In this document: positions 41,667-49,301 of the stretch, piece by piece
Numbering within the stretch: position 1 is the first letter of the stretch
How the letters are laid out: every line of letters begins with the position of its first letter
DNA from: Jejubacter calystegiae
GTDB lineage: Bacteria; Pseudomonadota; Gammaproteobacteria; Enterobacterales; Enterobacteriaceae
Length of the DNA: 64,000 nucleotides
Assembly: GCF_005671395.1 (NCBI RefSeq)
Contig: NZ_CP040428.1
Coordinates: 4,278,001 to 4,342,000, forward strand
Direction of reading: 5' to 3'
The notes under the pieces: model-generated
Databases searched by the model: none
What the model was told of the DNA's origin: nothing
The model's input: the letters and a program-made list of their open reading frames with translations, nothing else
Program-made: the position numbers and the translations under genes

Positions 41667-42428
41667 ATGACACAGTTTCAACTTGCATTAATCGCTAGAG
41701 AAGTTGATGGACAAGTCATCCATCTTCGCACCAAAGACGGATACATCAATGCCACCGCAATGTGCAAGTCTGCGGGGAAGCTACTTGCTGACTATACACG
41801 ACTAAAAACAACACAAGATTTTTTTGATGAATTATCACGCGATATGGGGATTCCCATATCGGAGTTAATTCAATCATTTAAAGGCGGAAGAGCAGAGAAT
41901 CAAGGGACCTGGGTTCATCCAGACATCGCAATTAATTTAGCTCAGTGGCTATCGCCAAAATTTGCAGTGCAAGTATCGAGATGGGTGCGTGAGTGGATGT
42001 CAGGAGAAAGAGCGCCTACCGAACTCCCTATCCACCTTAAGCGGTATATGACAAACCGAGGCAGGGTTCCTCATACGCACTTTTCTATGCTTAATGAACT
42101 GACATTTAACTTGGTTGCGCCACTTGAACAGGCCGGATATACGCTGCCTGAAAAAATGGTCCCTGATATTTCAGAAGGTAGGGTCTTCTCGCAATGGCTC
42201 CGTGACAACCGGGGTGTTGAGCCGAAGACATTCCCAACATATAACCATGAGTACCCAGATGGCCGGACATTCCCGGTACGTCTATACCCAAACGAATATC
42301 TTGCAGATTTCAAACAACACTTCAATGAAGTGTGGCTGCCTCAGTACGCTCCTAAATATTTTGCTGAACGAGACAAAATGGCATTGACGTTGATTGAGAA
42401 AATCATGCTACCTGACCTTGATTCCTAA
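41667..42428 (+). CDS. KilA-N protein in the rexAB position
   Basis: 253 residues, 32 bases downstream of cI and probably co-transcribed from PRM. Residues 15-110 form a KilA-N domain (LRTKDGYINATAMCKSAGKL, then GGRAENQGTWVHPDIAINLA, QWLSPKFAVQVSRWVREWM). The rest, up to DKMALTLIEKIMLPD, is unclassified and could hold a second DNA or protein-binding region. In lambda this place has rexAB (phage exclusion). A role in exclusion or regulation is an inference. Confidence 0.75.
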   Translation: MTQFQLALIAREVDGQVIHLRTKDGYINATAMCKSAGKLLADYTRLKTTQDFFDELSRDMGIPISELIQSFKGGRAENQGTWVHPDIAINLAQWLSPKFAVQVSRWVREWMSGERAPTELPIHLKRYMTNRGRVPHTHFSMLNELTFNLVAPLEQAGYTLPEKMVPDISEGRVFSQWLRDNRGVEPKTFPTYNHEYPDGRTFPVRLYPNEYLADFKQHFNEVWLPQYAPKYFAERDKMALTLIEKIMLPDLDS

Positions 42429-42436
42429 ATGTTATT

Positions 42437-42458
42437 CCCGGCCACCGCGCCGGGTTTT
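42437..42458 (+). terminator. Terminator after KilA-N gene
   Basis: CCCGGC-CACCGC-GCCGGG hairpin followed by TTTTC. The same sequence recurs after the ParA-like gene at 43,640. Confidence 0.7.
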
Positions 42459-42493
42459 CATATGAAGGGTCGCAGAGGTGCGGCCTTTTTCCT

Positions 42494-42600
42494 GGTTAAC
42501 GGCGTCACTCTCGGTAACCGGTTTACCACTATTGGTTGACCGCAGCGGTTAACGATGTCATTCTTGGTAAACTGTTTACCACTAGTGATATCGTTAACCG
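42494..42600. repeat. Two tandem ~53-bp repeats with central palindromes
   Basis: Copy 1 starts at 42,494 and copy 2 at 42,547. Each begins GGTTAACG and has a dyad (GGTAACCGGTTTACC and GGTAAACTGTTTACC) followed by ACTA. The pattern continues CG / CGTTAACCG to the ribosome-binding region of the ParA-like gene. Looks like a binding array for a partition-type or regulatory protein. Confidence 0.65.
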
Positions 42601-42609
42601 AGGTTGGGA

Positions 42610-43629
42610 ATGAAAAAATATGCAATTTGGAATAACAAAGGCGGTACAGGGAAGACAAGCCTATCTTTTCAGGCCATATGCCGATACTCGGAAACTCATC
42701 CTTTAGAGAGAATTTTGGTGATTGATGTTTGCCCACAGGCCAACCTTTCTGAATTATTCCTTGGTGGCTTGGTTGGAAATGGAAGTGTTAATTTATTGGC
42801 AAGGCATGACATTAACGATCGCTGCACGCTTGGCGGCTACTTCCAGATGCGATTGCCTACGCCATATCAAAAGCCAAATTTCGATGCGCACAACTATCTT
42901 ACCCACCCCAGGTCATTCAATGAGAATATCCCAGCCAATATCTCATTGATATGTGGAGATCCCTTGCTTGAATTGCAGGCCAATGCAATAAATACCCTAG
43001 CCAATCAACAAATACCAGGAACAAACGCATGGGTTAGCATTATCGATTGGATTAATGACATTATCGATGGCCTGCAGAATGAATATGATGTTTTGTTCAT
43101 TGACTGCAATCCTAGTTTCTCCATATATACTCAGATTGCCTTGGCTGCGGTAGAGAAACTAATCTTACCCGTTATGGCTGACGATTCTTCCAGGAGAGCT
43201 ATACAGAATGCCTTCTCTTTGATTTATGGACTTAAGTTGCCATCAGACATCTATGCATCATATGCCTTTGCAAATAAGCTTGATGCTGTCGGGAGGCCAC
43301 TCCCAAAGGTCCACATGATCGCAAAAAATAGACTAACCCAGTACATGGGACCAGCTTCAGCCTATGCTGCTGTGCTTAATTCCATCGACGATGACATTCA
43401 GCAGTTACTGGTAAGTCATCCGCAAATTTTCGCTTTCCAATCTGTAAGTGATGGAGTGGTTAACATCAAGGATTTCCAGACTACCGGAGTCGTTGCATTT
43501 GCAAAAGGATGCCCTTTTTCAACGCTACCCTCAGGCAGCGTAAGAGTTATGAACCGACGAATAAAAGTTAACGCACCTTACAAAGCGTCCTGCCTACATG
43601 CTATTGATACAATGGTTAGCAAGCTCTAA
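42610..43629 (+). CDS. ParA-like (Soj/MinD type) ATPase
   Basis: 339 residues from the ATG at 42610 (GAGGTTGGGA upstream). Deviant Walker A WNNKGGTGKTS with the signature Lys, Walker A' VIDVCPQANLS, and Walker B DVLFIDCNPS, all complete. No ParB gene is adjacent. The C-terminal third is unusual for ParA. The gene is bracketed by two identical terminators and preceded by palindromic repeats, so it is an independent unit downstream of cI, in the rexAB region. Could be partition-like, regulatory or an exclusion function. Confidence 0.8.
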   Translation: MKKYAIWNNKGGTGKTSLSFQAICRYSETHPLERILVIDVCPQANLSELFLGGLVGNGSVNLLARHDINDRCTLGGYFQMRLPTPYQKPNFDAHNYLTHPRSFNENIPANISLICGDPLLELQANAINTLANQQIPGTNAWVSIIDWINDIIDGLQNEYDVLFIDCNPSFSIYTQIALAAVEKLILPVMADDSSRRAIQNAFSLIYGLKLPSDIYASYAFANKLDAVGRPLPKVHMIAKNRLTQYMGPASAYAAVLNSIDDDIQQLLVSHPQIFAFQSVSDGVVNIKDFQTTGVVAFAKGCPFSTLPSGSVRVMNRRIKVNAPYKASCLHAIDTMVSKL

Positions 43630-43639
43630 GCATCCCCCA

Positions 43640-43662
43640 CCCGGCCACCGCGCCGGGTTTTC
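43640..43662 (+). terminator. Terminator after ParA-like gene
   Basis: CCCGGC-CACCGC-GCCGGG with TTTTC, identical to the hairpin at 42,437. Confidence 0.7.
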
Positions 43663-43759
43663 TTTTGCCAATTTCCCGGATCCAATTTAGGCCTGCTTTC
43701 CCATAAAAATAACACTCAAACCAAGCAACGGCGCGGGTTCTAACGAGATCCACTTTTCA

Positions 43760-43963
43760 CTAACCTTTCGGCAGCGACAGCGTATCAATAGCCAGTTCTA
43801 CAGCCAAATCCACGTTATCATCCTGCCATAGCACCTGAATCATCTCTATCAGCGCCTCTCTGGACGGCTCGCGCTGCTCTACCAGTATCTGCATCACCGC
43901 AATTCCCAACACCTCAACCACCTGCGGGTGAAGTTCTGCAAAGAACTCATCTTCGCTTTTCAT
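43760..43963 (-). CDS. Small acidic protein, unknown
   Basis: 67 residues (MKSEDEFFAELHPQVVEVLG...). Acidic, mostly helical, no membrane segment. Convergent with the ParA-like gene and divergent from the PL operon, placed next to OL. AGGGATTAGC precedes the ATG. No family recognised. Confidence 0.5.
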   Translation of the reverse strand: MKSEDEFFAELHPQVVEVLGIAVMQILVEQREPSREALIEMIQVLWQDDNVDLAVELAIDTLSLPKG

Positions 43964-44058
43964 GCTAATCCCTCGCTTTATTTTTGACCTAACCAGCCTA
44001 CCACAGGTGCGGGTGATGGCGTTTACAAAAATAAATATCGTTTAAATACACCAACTTA

Positions 44059-44119
44059 ATCATTTGCGGTAATTTTTTATCTCCTGCGGTGTTGACCATA
44101 ATACCACTTACGGTGATAA
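44059..44119. promoter_or_regulatory. Operators OL3, OL2, OL1
   Basis: OL3 about 44,059-44,075 (AATCATTTGCGGTAATT, weaker), OL2 44,079-44,095 (TATCTCCTGCGGTGTTG) and OL1 44,103-44,119 (TACCACTTACGGTGATA), similar to lambda OL sites such as TACCACTGGCGGTGATA. Confidence 0.85.
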
Positions 44120-44121
44120 TC
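44093..44121 (+). promoter_or_regulatory. PL promoter
   Basis: TTGACC (44,093-44,098) and GATAAT (44,116-44,121), 17 bases apart and overlapped by OL1 and OL2, as in lambda. Transcribes N and the left operon to int. Confidence 0.9.
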
Positions 44122-44188
44122 ATCCCATCAACACGGAGCACTACTCACCAGGACGGTGAACCTACAACGATTCAGAGATGAATCTACG

Positions 44189-44202
44189 AGGCTGAAAAGC
44201 CT
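44189..44202 (+). promoter_or_regulatory. nutL boxB hairpin
   Basis: AGGCT-GAAA-AGCCT: five base pairs with a GAAA loop, in the leader of N. It is followed by another hairpin CCAAAG-TGAA-CTTTGG at 44,209-44,224. Confidence 0.65.
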
Positions 44203-44360
44203 GAATGACCAAAGTGAACTTTGGGATGTGGTGACCGAGCCTAAAAGTAATCGGAATCGCACTCACAGGGGTGAATCGAATCGGGATGGCGGTTGGCGCA
44301 ACTGTGATAGAGCCGCAACGTCACACTCACCACATCACCAAAGTTCATCAGGAGGTCTAT

Positions 44361-44735
44361 ATGACGCGCAGAACATCTTTCAATGGTTCAGCTTCAGCCC
44401 GTCGTCGCGAGCTCCGCGCTGCGCTTCAGAGCGATGCTGCGGTAAGTTCAGAAAGAATGCATCGCCCCACCCTGAGCCGCGCTCAGATTCAGGCTAAAGG
44501 AAAGCATCACACGCCAGAGCGGATTGAGGATGCGACACCGCTGAAATTCATCGCTCAGGACGCAGAATGGAAGCGCAGAGAGTACAAACGGAATCTTGAA
44601 CGTGCGGCAATCCTTTACAGCAACGAGTTCGGTCACAAGCTGCCGGATGTAAACGGCATGTGCCTGCCGGATGTGGCGCTGTTTGCCGCAGGCCATCGAA
44701 CAGTACGTAAAAACGCAACGCATATTATTAAGTGA
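44361..44735 (+). CDS. N: Antitermination protein N
   Basis: 124 residues from the ATG at 44361 (AGGAGGT six bases upstream). An arginine-rich motif near the N-terminus (SASARRRELRAALQS) is typical of N proteins that bind boxB RNA. First gene after PL with a matching boxB in its leader. The rest is unlike lambda N but similar in size. Allows RNA polymerase to pass terminators in the early operons. Confidence 0.75.
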   Translation: MTRRTSFNGSASARRRELRAALQSDAAVSSERMHRPTLSRAQIQAKGKHHTPERIEDATPLKFIAQDAEWKRREYKRNLERAAILYSNEFGHKLPDVNGMCLPDVALFAAGHRTVRKNATHIIK

Positions 44736-44744
44736 GGAATTGAA

Positions 44745-44981
44745 ATGGACGAAAGCAAGGCATTCAAGAGCGGTAGCAAGATAATTGAGGCGGCTGATGC
44801 GGCTCTCGCAGCGGTAAGCGAAGTTCTGAAGGATACAACAGATGATGCGTACTTCAGACAGAAGTTGATAAAGGCAGCACTTGAGGCTGCCATGGCATCA
44901 GTTATCTCCATGGAGGGCTGGACGCCGCACACCACACAGAAAGCAACAGGTGAATCAGGAACAGGGATAAAGCCAGCCTGA
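44745..44981 (+). CDS. Hypothetical left-operon protein
   Basis: 78 residues (MDESKAFKSGSKIIEAADAA...), with GAGGAATTGAA just before the ATG. Ala-rich and helical with no known domain. Between N and a minus-strand gene, whose end overlaps it. Confidence 0.5.
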   Translation: MDESKAFKSGSKIIEAADAALAAVSEVLKDTTDDAYFRQKLIKAALEAAMASVISMEGWTPHTTQKATGESGTGIKPA

Positions 44982-45239
44982 CCAACGTTCGAAAGCGCAT
45001 ACAAATATTGCAGCGTCCCGACTTGATAATGTGTCAGCAACTTTTTTTACCATATCCCTTACCTGAGCTGGACTCTCCACCCTTGAGCCAACGTAAGTTC
45101 CATCTGGCAAGACACTTACCCTGCCACTTTCGCCAATTATCTTTTTGCTAAAAGATAAAGCCTGCATGGCATCGTGAAGCTCATCGTACTTATCGGAATC
45201 TGCATCAAATATTTCAACGCGAACCAGATAGTCTGACAT
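44955..45239 (-). CDS. DUF2622-like protein
   Basis: 94 residues, transcribed against the left operon. VRVEIFDADSDKYDELHDAM, then RDAAIFVCAFERWSGWLYPC resembles the small DUF2622 proteins of enterobacterial prophages. It overlaps the preceding gene by 27 bases at its 3' end. Function unknown. Being on the opposite strand it may be expressed in the lysogen. Confidence 0.5.
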   Translation of the reverse strand: MSDYLVRVEIFDADSDKYDELHDAMQALSFSKKIIGESGRVSVLPDGTYVGSRVESPAQVRDMVKKVADTLSSRDAAIFVCAFERWSGWLYPCS

Positions 45240-45323
45240 AAAAAATCCTTATTTTGACTGTGGAAAGCAAGGAACCACCGAGCCTGAAGTGGTGAAAAGA
45301 CAGGCGCAACCGGAGATATTTAA

Positions 45324-45467
45324 ATGAAGAAATTCTTTAGCAAATTCCCAGCCGCAATTCAGGGGTGGGTTATCGGCACTCTTACCGGGGTTGCCATTCT
45401 CATAGCGACGCCACCAGTAGTTATATTTCTTCGTTGGTGGTTCAGATTATGGGGCGTGAATAACTGA
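45324..45467 (+). CDS. Small single-span membrane protein
   Basis: 47 residues: MKKFFSKFPAAIQGWVIGTL, with a membrane segment at 14-37 (GWVIGTLTGVAILIATPPVV) and a basic, aromatic C-terminus (FLRWWFRLWG). CGGAGATATTTAA precedes the start. Similar small membrane proteins occur in the left operon of lambdoid phages (roles like inhibition of host functions are known for some). Function unknown. Confidence 0.5.
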   Translation: MKKFFSKFPAAIQGWVIGTLTGVAILIATPPVVIFLRWWFRLWGVNN

Positions 45468-45542
45468 TAAGCATCAGTGCGGTTGGCGGACAGAAGATGA
45501 AGCTTGGCGAGAAGCCGCTGATTTTAAACGTTTAACGAACTA

Positions 45543-45568
45543 TGACCCGCTACGGCGGGTTTTTATTG
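45543..45568 (+). terminator. Terminator before repeat-protein gene
   Basis: ACCCGC-TAC-GGCGGGT hairpin followed by TTTTTA. Confidence 0.55.
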
Positions 45569-45589
45569 CCAAATTCAAGGAAAAATAAA

Positions 45590-46924
45590 ATGAGCAACAA
45601 AATTGTGACCTATAAGGGATTCAACAAAGATTTAACCTGCCGTGATTTTCAGTTCGAAATCGGAAAATCATATAATCACGAAGGAAAAGTTGAAGCATGC
45701 GGCTCTGGATTTCATGCATGTGAATGCCCATTCGATGTGTTTAGTTATTACCCTCCAGCAGAAAGTCGCTACGCAGAAACTATTTCGTTTGGCGTCACTG
45801 ACCGTAAAGAAAATGGTGATACAAAAATCGCCAGCGCCAGCATCACTATTAAAACAGAGCTAACCCTACCCGAATTCATTCAGCGGGGAATTGACTGGAT
45901 TTGGAGTAAAATTGACAGATCTCTGGAACAGCAGAACATGACTGGCGACTGTTCAGCAGCAACGAACACTGGCCACCGGTCAGCAGCAACGAACACTGGC
46001 GACTGTTCAGCAGCAACGAACACTGGCTACCGGTCAGCAGCAACGAACACTGGCGACTGTTCAGCAGCAACGAACACTGGCGACTGTTCAGCAGCAACGA
46101 ACACTGGCTACCGGTCAGCAGCAACGAACACTGGCTACCGGTCAGCAGCAACGAACACTGGCGACTGTTCAGCAGCAACGAACACTGGCCACCGGTCAGC
46201 AGCAACGAACACTGGCGACTGTTCAGCAGCAACGAACACTGGCGACTGTTCAGCAGCAACGAACACTGGCGACTGTTCAGCAGCAACGAACACTGGCTAC
46301 CGGTCAGCAGCAACGAACACTGGCTACCGGTCAGCAGCAACGAACACTGGCGACTGTTCAGCAGCAACGAACACTGGCCACCGGTCAGCAGCAACGAACA
46401 CTGGCGACTGTTCAGCAGCAACGAACACTGGCTACCGGTCAGCAGCAACGAACACTGGCGACTGTTCAGCAGCAACGAACACTGGCTACCGGTCAGCAGC
46501 AACGAACACTGGCTACCGGTCAGCAGCAACGAACACTGGCGACTGTTCAGCAGCAACGAACACTGGCCACCGGTCAGCAGCAACGAACACTGGCGACTGT
46601 TCAGCAGCAACGAACACTGGCTACCGGTCAGCAGCAACGAACACTGGCGACTGTTCAGCAGCAACGAACACTGGCTACCGGTCAGCAGCAACGAACACTG
46701 GCTACCGGTCAGCAGCGGAAGTATCTGGATCGCAATCTGTAGCCGCATCGCTCGGAATTAAAGGGAAGGCTCGCGCATCTAAAAACGGAGCAATCGTACT
46801 CTGCTATCGCGATGAAGACGGAGAGTTAATTCATATCCGCGCAAGCAAGGTTGGCGAAAATGGAATCGAGCCTGATGTCTGGTATCAGTTAAATGAGTCA
46901 GGTGAATTTGAGACTGCCAAATAA
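45590..46924 (+). CDS. DUF7666-type protein with 29 nine-residue tandem repeats
   Basis: 444 residues from the ATG at 45590. The N-terminal 110 residues (VTYKGFNKDLTCRDFQFEIG ... SGFHACECPFDVFSYY) match the DUF7666-like domain of phages. Residues 118-380 are 29 tandem copies of a nine-residue unit TG(DC/HR/YR)SAATN (the last one divergent), followed by a 60-residue C-terminal domain (VSGSQSVAASLGIKGKARAS ... VWYQLNESGEFETAK). Such regular spacing suggests a right-handed beta-helix or solenoid. It is in the N-controlled left operon. Copy number is likely unstable. Function unknown. Confidence 0.8.
   Translation: MSNKIVTYKGFNKDLTCRDFQFEIGKSYNHEGKVEACGSGFHACECPFDVFSYYPPAESRYAETISFGVTDRKENGDTKIASASITIKTELTLPEFIQRGIDWIWSKIDRSLEQQNMTGDCSAATNTGHRSAATNTGDCSAATNTGYRSAATNTGDCSAATNTGDCSAATNTGYRSAATNTGYRSAATNTGDCSAATNTGHRSAATNTGDCSAATNTGDCSAATNTGDCSAATNTGYRSAATNTGYRSAATNTGDCSAATNTGHRSAATNTGDCSAATNTGYRSAATNTGDCSAATNTGYRSAATNTGYRSAATNTGDCSAATNTGHRSAATNTGDCSAATNTGYRSAATNTGDCSAATNTGYRSAATNTGYRSAAEVSGSQSVAASLGIKGKARASKNGAIVLCYRDEDGELIHIRASKVGENGIEPDVWYQLNESGEFETAK
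45942..46725 (+). repeat. 27-bp tandem repeat array with a 189-bp higher-order period
   Basis: 29 copies of a 27-base unit (ACTGGCGACTGTTCAGCAGC plus AACGAAC). Variants DC, HR and YR occur in the order DC-HR-DC-YR-DC-(DC)-YR-YR, repeated nearly exactly in four blocks of 8, 7, 7 and 7 units. The last two blocks are identical in order, a sign of recent segmental duplication. Confidence 0.9.
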
Positions 46925-46947
46925 TTCGTTTTTTATTGGAGGATATT

Positions 46948-47250
46948 ATGGAATTTAAAGGGACGCCCGGTCCTTGGTCATACAGAAAAACATGTCCGCA
47001 CTGGAATAATTCATTACTGACTAATATAGAGATTAATTTCGGGAGCGAAGGAGAATGTATTGCCGACACTGTTTACGAAGAAGCGGATGCCAGGCTAATC
47101 TCTGCGGCCCCTGAGCTTCTTGAGGCATTGCAATTAATCGTGGCTGAACATAGCGGAATGAATAAATCATGCGGTCACAATGGATATGAGTGTACATGTG
47201 GCTACGACAAAGCACGAGCGGCAATATCTAAAGCGCTGGGAGGTGAGTAA
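46948..47250 (+). CDS. Hypothetical left-operon protein
   Basis: 100 residues from the ATG at 46948 (TTGGAGGATATT upstream). Contains TPGPWSYRK and DARLISAAPELLEALQLIVA, a pattern of many small phage proteins of unknown function, plus a Cys-rich tail (CGHNGYECTCGYDKARA). ATGG overlap with the next gene. Confidence 0.55.
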   Translation: MEFKGTPGPWSYRKTCPHWNNSLLTNIEINFGSEGECIADTVYEEADARLISAAPELLEALQLIVAEHSGMNKSCGHNGYECTCGYDKARAAISKALGGE

Positions 47251-47447
47251 TGGGAAGAAAGTTTAAAGTTTGGCTGGATTCTGGTGCGAATATTGAATCC
47301 AGATACGAAGATGAAGTTGACTTGGATTTCCTGGGTGTTTCATCGGAAGAATGGGAAAATATGAACGAACGCGAACGGGATGAATTAATGAAGGATGTCG
47401 CCTGGGAAAGAATGGATTGGGGATACAAAGAAATAACTGACGAGTAA
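47250..47447 (+). CDS. Small acidic protein
   Basis: 65 residues, very acidic (MGRKFKVWLDSGANIESRYE...). Starts by overlap with the previous stop. Similar acidic proteins (DUF7167-like) occur in enterobacterial phages. Possibly a DNA mimic or inhibitor of host enzymes; this is only a guess from composition. Confidence 0.5.
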   Translation: MGRKFKVWLDSGANIESRYEDEVDLDFLGVSSEEWENMNERERDELMKDVAWERMDWGYKEITDE

Positions 47448-47453
47448 GCACAT

Positions 47454-47532
47454 ATAGCGCATTAACCAGTGCGCTATGTGAGCATAACTCGTTATCCCTT
47501 GAAGTTATTACCCCGTGTCCGGGGCTTTTTTA
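47454..47532 (+). terminator. Two hairpins, second an intrinsic terminator
   Basis: CATAGCGCA-like stem ATATAGCGCA/TGCGCTATGT (47,454-47,477), then CCCCG/CGGGG followed by CTTTTTTA (47,511-47,531) before the next gene. Confidence 0.5.
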
Positions 47533-47542
47533 TGGAGAAATT

Positions 47543-47851
47543 ATGAAATTACGTGTATGGCACATCCCGCAAGTTCCAATGAAATCATTCATCGTAGAAG
47601 TAAGCAGCGTTGAGGAAGGTGTGCGAATGATGGCCGCCCTTGGAGACTACGACGCATTCCAGTACGAGAACAACATCAAGCCAGATTACTGCAATGCCAA
47701 CGGACTCCAGATGTATGACGAGAGCCTTACCGACCAAGACCTGGAAGAAATGGAACTAGATGATCGCTGGGTCGATTGGTATAGCGAATGCCAGTGTTAC
47801 GACGACCCGAGAGAATATCTCGAAAGCCTGAAAGAAGAAACAGCCGCGTAA
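47543..47851 (+). CDS. Conserved lambdoid left-operon protein
   Basis: 102 residues: MKLRVWHIPQVPMKSFIVEV... with an acidic C-terminal half. I recall close relatives in other enterobacterial prophages (PQVPMK, DYDAFQ and NNIKPDYCNANGLQMYDE are conserved), but no function. It has GGAGAAATT before the ATG. Confidence 0.55.
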   Translation: MKLRVWHIPQVPMKSFIVEVSSVEEGVRMMAALGDYDAFQYENNIKPDYCNANGLQMYDESLTDQDLEEMELDDRWVDWYSECQCYDDPREYLESLKEETAA

Positions 47852-47929
47852 CAGCGGCTTTTTTATGCGCGTATATCAGAGCTAATGACGTTAGCTGCGA
47901 TATGCACACAATAAACAAGGAGTACACCC

Positions 47930-48106
47930 ATGCAGTTTGTTATGAATGCAGGGGCCACCGTGCCGGGTGGCTCAGTTAATTACATTAAATTTATGCAGCA
48001 TCATCCGTCATTTCGCGTGTCGAGTGCGTCATTTGTACCGCCGCCGCGCTGGAAAAGTCTGCTGCAAAAACTGGTTGAGTTTCTGACACAGGAAGGACAG
48101 CCATGA
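47930..48106 (+). CDS. Candidate CIII protease inhibitor
   Basis: 58 residues, from the ATG at 47930 (AAGGAGTACACCC). The C-terminal helix RWKSLLQKLVEFLTQEG has the amphipathic spacing of the CIII core (RDGWKRLIDILNQPG in lambda), and the gene is just before the recombination genes, as cIII is. The N-terminus differs from lambda CIII. CIII protects CII from the FtsH protease. Overlaps the next gene by ATGA. Confidence 0.45.
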   Translation: MQFVMNAGATVPGGSVNYIKFMQHHPSFRVSSASFVPPPRWKSLLQKLVEFLTQEGQP

Positions 48107-48405
48107 GATTAAGTATCCGTGATATCGAAGAGTTGAAGCGTATTAAAGCAATGCTCACAGAAGACGACCACGAACGAATTTATGCCGAAGTTGAGTCGCT
48201 AACCAAATCATCAAACCCCATCACCGCCCTACTCCGCAATATAAAGCCTGATTCAAATACAGAGGACGCGGTGTCTTTTATGGAAGACCACGATATCGAA
48301 TATCAGGAACAGTCGGCGGAAATGTTATGGGATTTACTGACATTCAGAGTGACTAGTGAGTACGTGATGGAAATATTTAAGCGCAGACACCAGGAGGCGG
48401 CGTAA
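48103..48405 (+). CDS. Hypothetical protein upstream of recT
   Basis: 100 residues (MRLSIRDIEELKRIKAMLTE...). Helical and charged. ATGA-coupled to the gene before and TAATG to RecT after. No known domain; position corresponds to lambda kil/gam area but no similarity is claimed. Confidence 0.5.
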   Translation: MRLSIRDIEELKRIKAMLTEDDHERIYAEVESLTKSSNPITALLRNIKPDSNTEDAVSFMEDHDIEYQEQSAEMLWDLLTFRVTSEYVMEIFKRRHQEAA

Positions 48406-49301
48406 TGTCATTTAGTATCGTTGAATTTGTAAAACAACAGGAGCCTCTTTTTGTCGGCGCTCTAACTGACCAGGCTGTCACATGGGCGAAGGAAAGCCAG
48501 TTTGCTATTCAGTTGTTTCAAAAAAACGACTATCTCGCAAAAACTGCGATTAGCAATCCTACCAGCGCACAGAACGCGATTATCAACGTAGCGGCAATCG
48601 GTATCACCCTCAACCCAGCAAGCAAGCTGGCGTACCTGGTGCCTCGTGATGGCTCTGTGTGCCTGGATATCAGTTATATGGGGCTGCTTCATCTTGCGCA
48701 GTCTGCCGGGTGCATTCTGTGGGGCCAGTGCAAACTGGTTTATGAGAACGACACATACGAATCAAACGGACTGGATAAGGCCCCGACACACAAATACAAC
48801 GCGTTCGGAGAGCGTGGCCCCGTGGTCGGCGGTTATTGCACAGTTAAAACCCCTGGCGGAGACTATCTCACTGAAGAAATGAGCCTCTCTGAAATCAAGG
48901 CTACCGAGGCAACCAGCAAGGCCAAGAATGGCCCATGGAAGACGTTCTGGGAAGAAATGGCTCGCAAGACCATAGTCAAGCGCGCAAGTAAGTACTGGCC
49001 TCGCACAGAGCGTCTGGATAACGCAATTCACGTAATCAACGAAGACGAAGGGGTTCATTCTGAACCGGTTATGGAGCACGTCCCGGAAAGCGAGATTATG
49101 AATGCCGAGAATGCCAGAAAGGAGGAGGTGTTCAATAAGGCTCAGTCGCTGTGTGAAAGCATGGAAGCCTCTGAGAATATGGAAGACCTGAAGAGATACT
49201 TCAAAGAGGCTTTCTTACTCACTCGCGGAATGAAGCTACAGCAAAACATCCAGGCTGTTTACGCCGAGTGCAAAGAGAAACTGGAGGTAACTGAAGCATG
49301 A
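48405..49301 (+). CDS. recT: RecT single-strand annealing recombinase
   Basis: 298 residues. RecT family motifs: NAIINVAAIGITLNPASKLA, YLVPRD, CLDISYMGLLHLAQSAG, and TFWEEMARKTIVKRASKYWP. Anneals complementary single strands in phage recombination; a partner exonuclease is not obvious beside it. The C-terminal 70 residues are acidic. Confidence 0.92.
   Translation: MSFSIVEFVKQQEPLFVGALTDQAVTWAKESQFAIQLFQKNDYLAKTAISNPTSAQNAIINVAAIGITLNPASKLAYLVPRDGSVCLDISYMGLLHLAQSAGCILWGQCKLVYENDTYESNGLDKAPTHKYNAFGERGPVVGGYCTVKTPGGDYLTEEMSLSEIKATEATSKAKNGPWKTFWEEMARKTIVKRASKYWPRTERLDNAIHVINEDEGVHSEPVMEHVPESEIMNAENARKEEVFNKAQSLCESMEASENMEDLKRYFKEAFLLTRGMKLQQNIQAVYAECKEKLEVTEA

Noticed and set aside
45942..46725. 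CRISPR-like array
   Set aside because: The repeats are 27 bp and directly joined with no spacers, and they are in frame inside a gene.
45876..46748. Long minus-strand reading frame through the 27-bp repeat array
   Set aside because: It is the antisense of the tandem repeat, which stays open because every unit is a multiple of three. It has no ribosome-binding site or natural composition.
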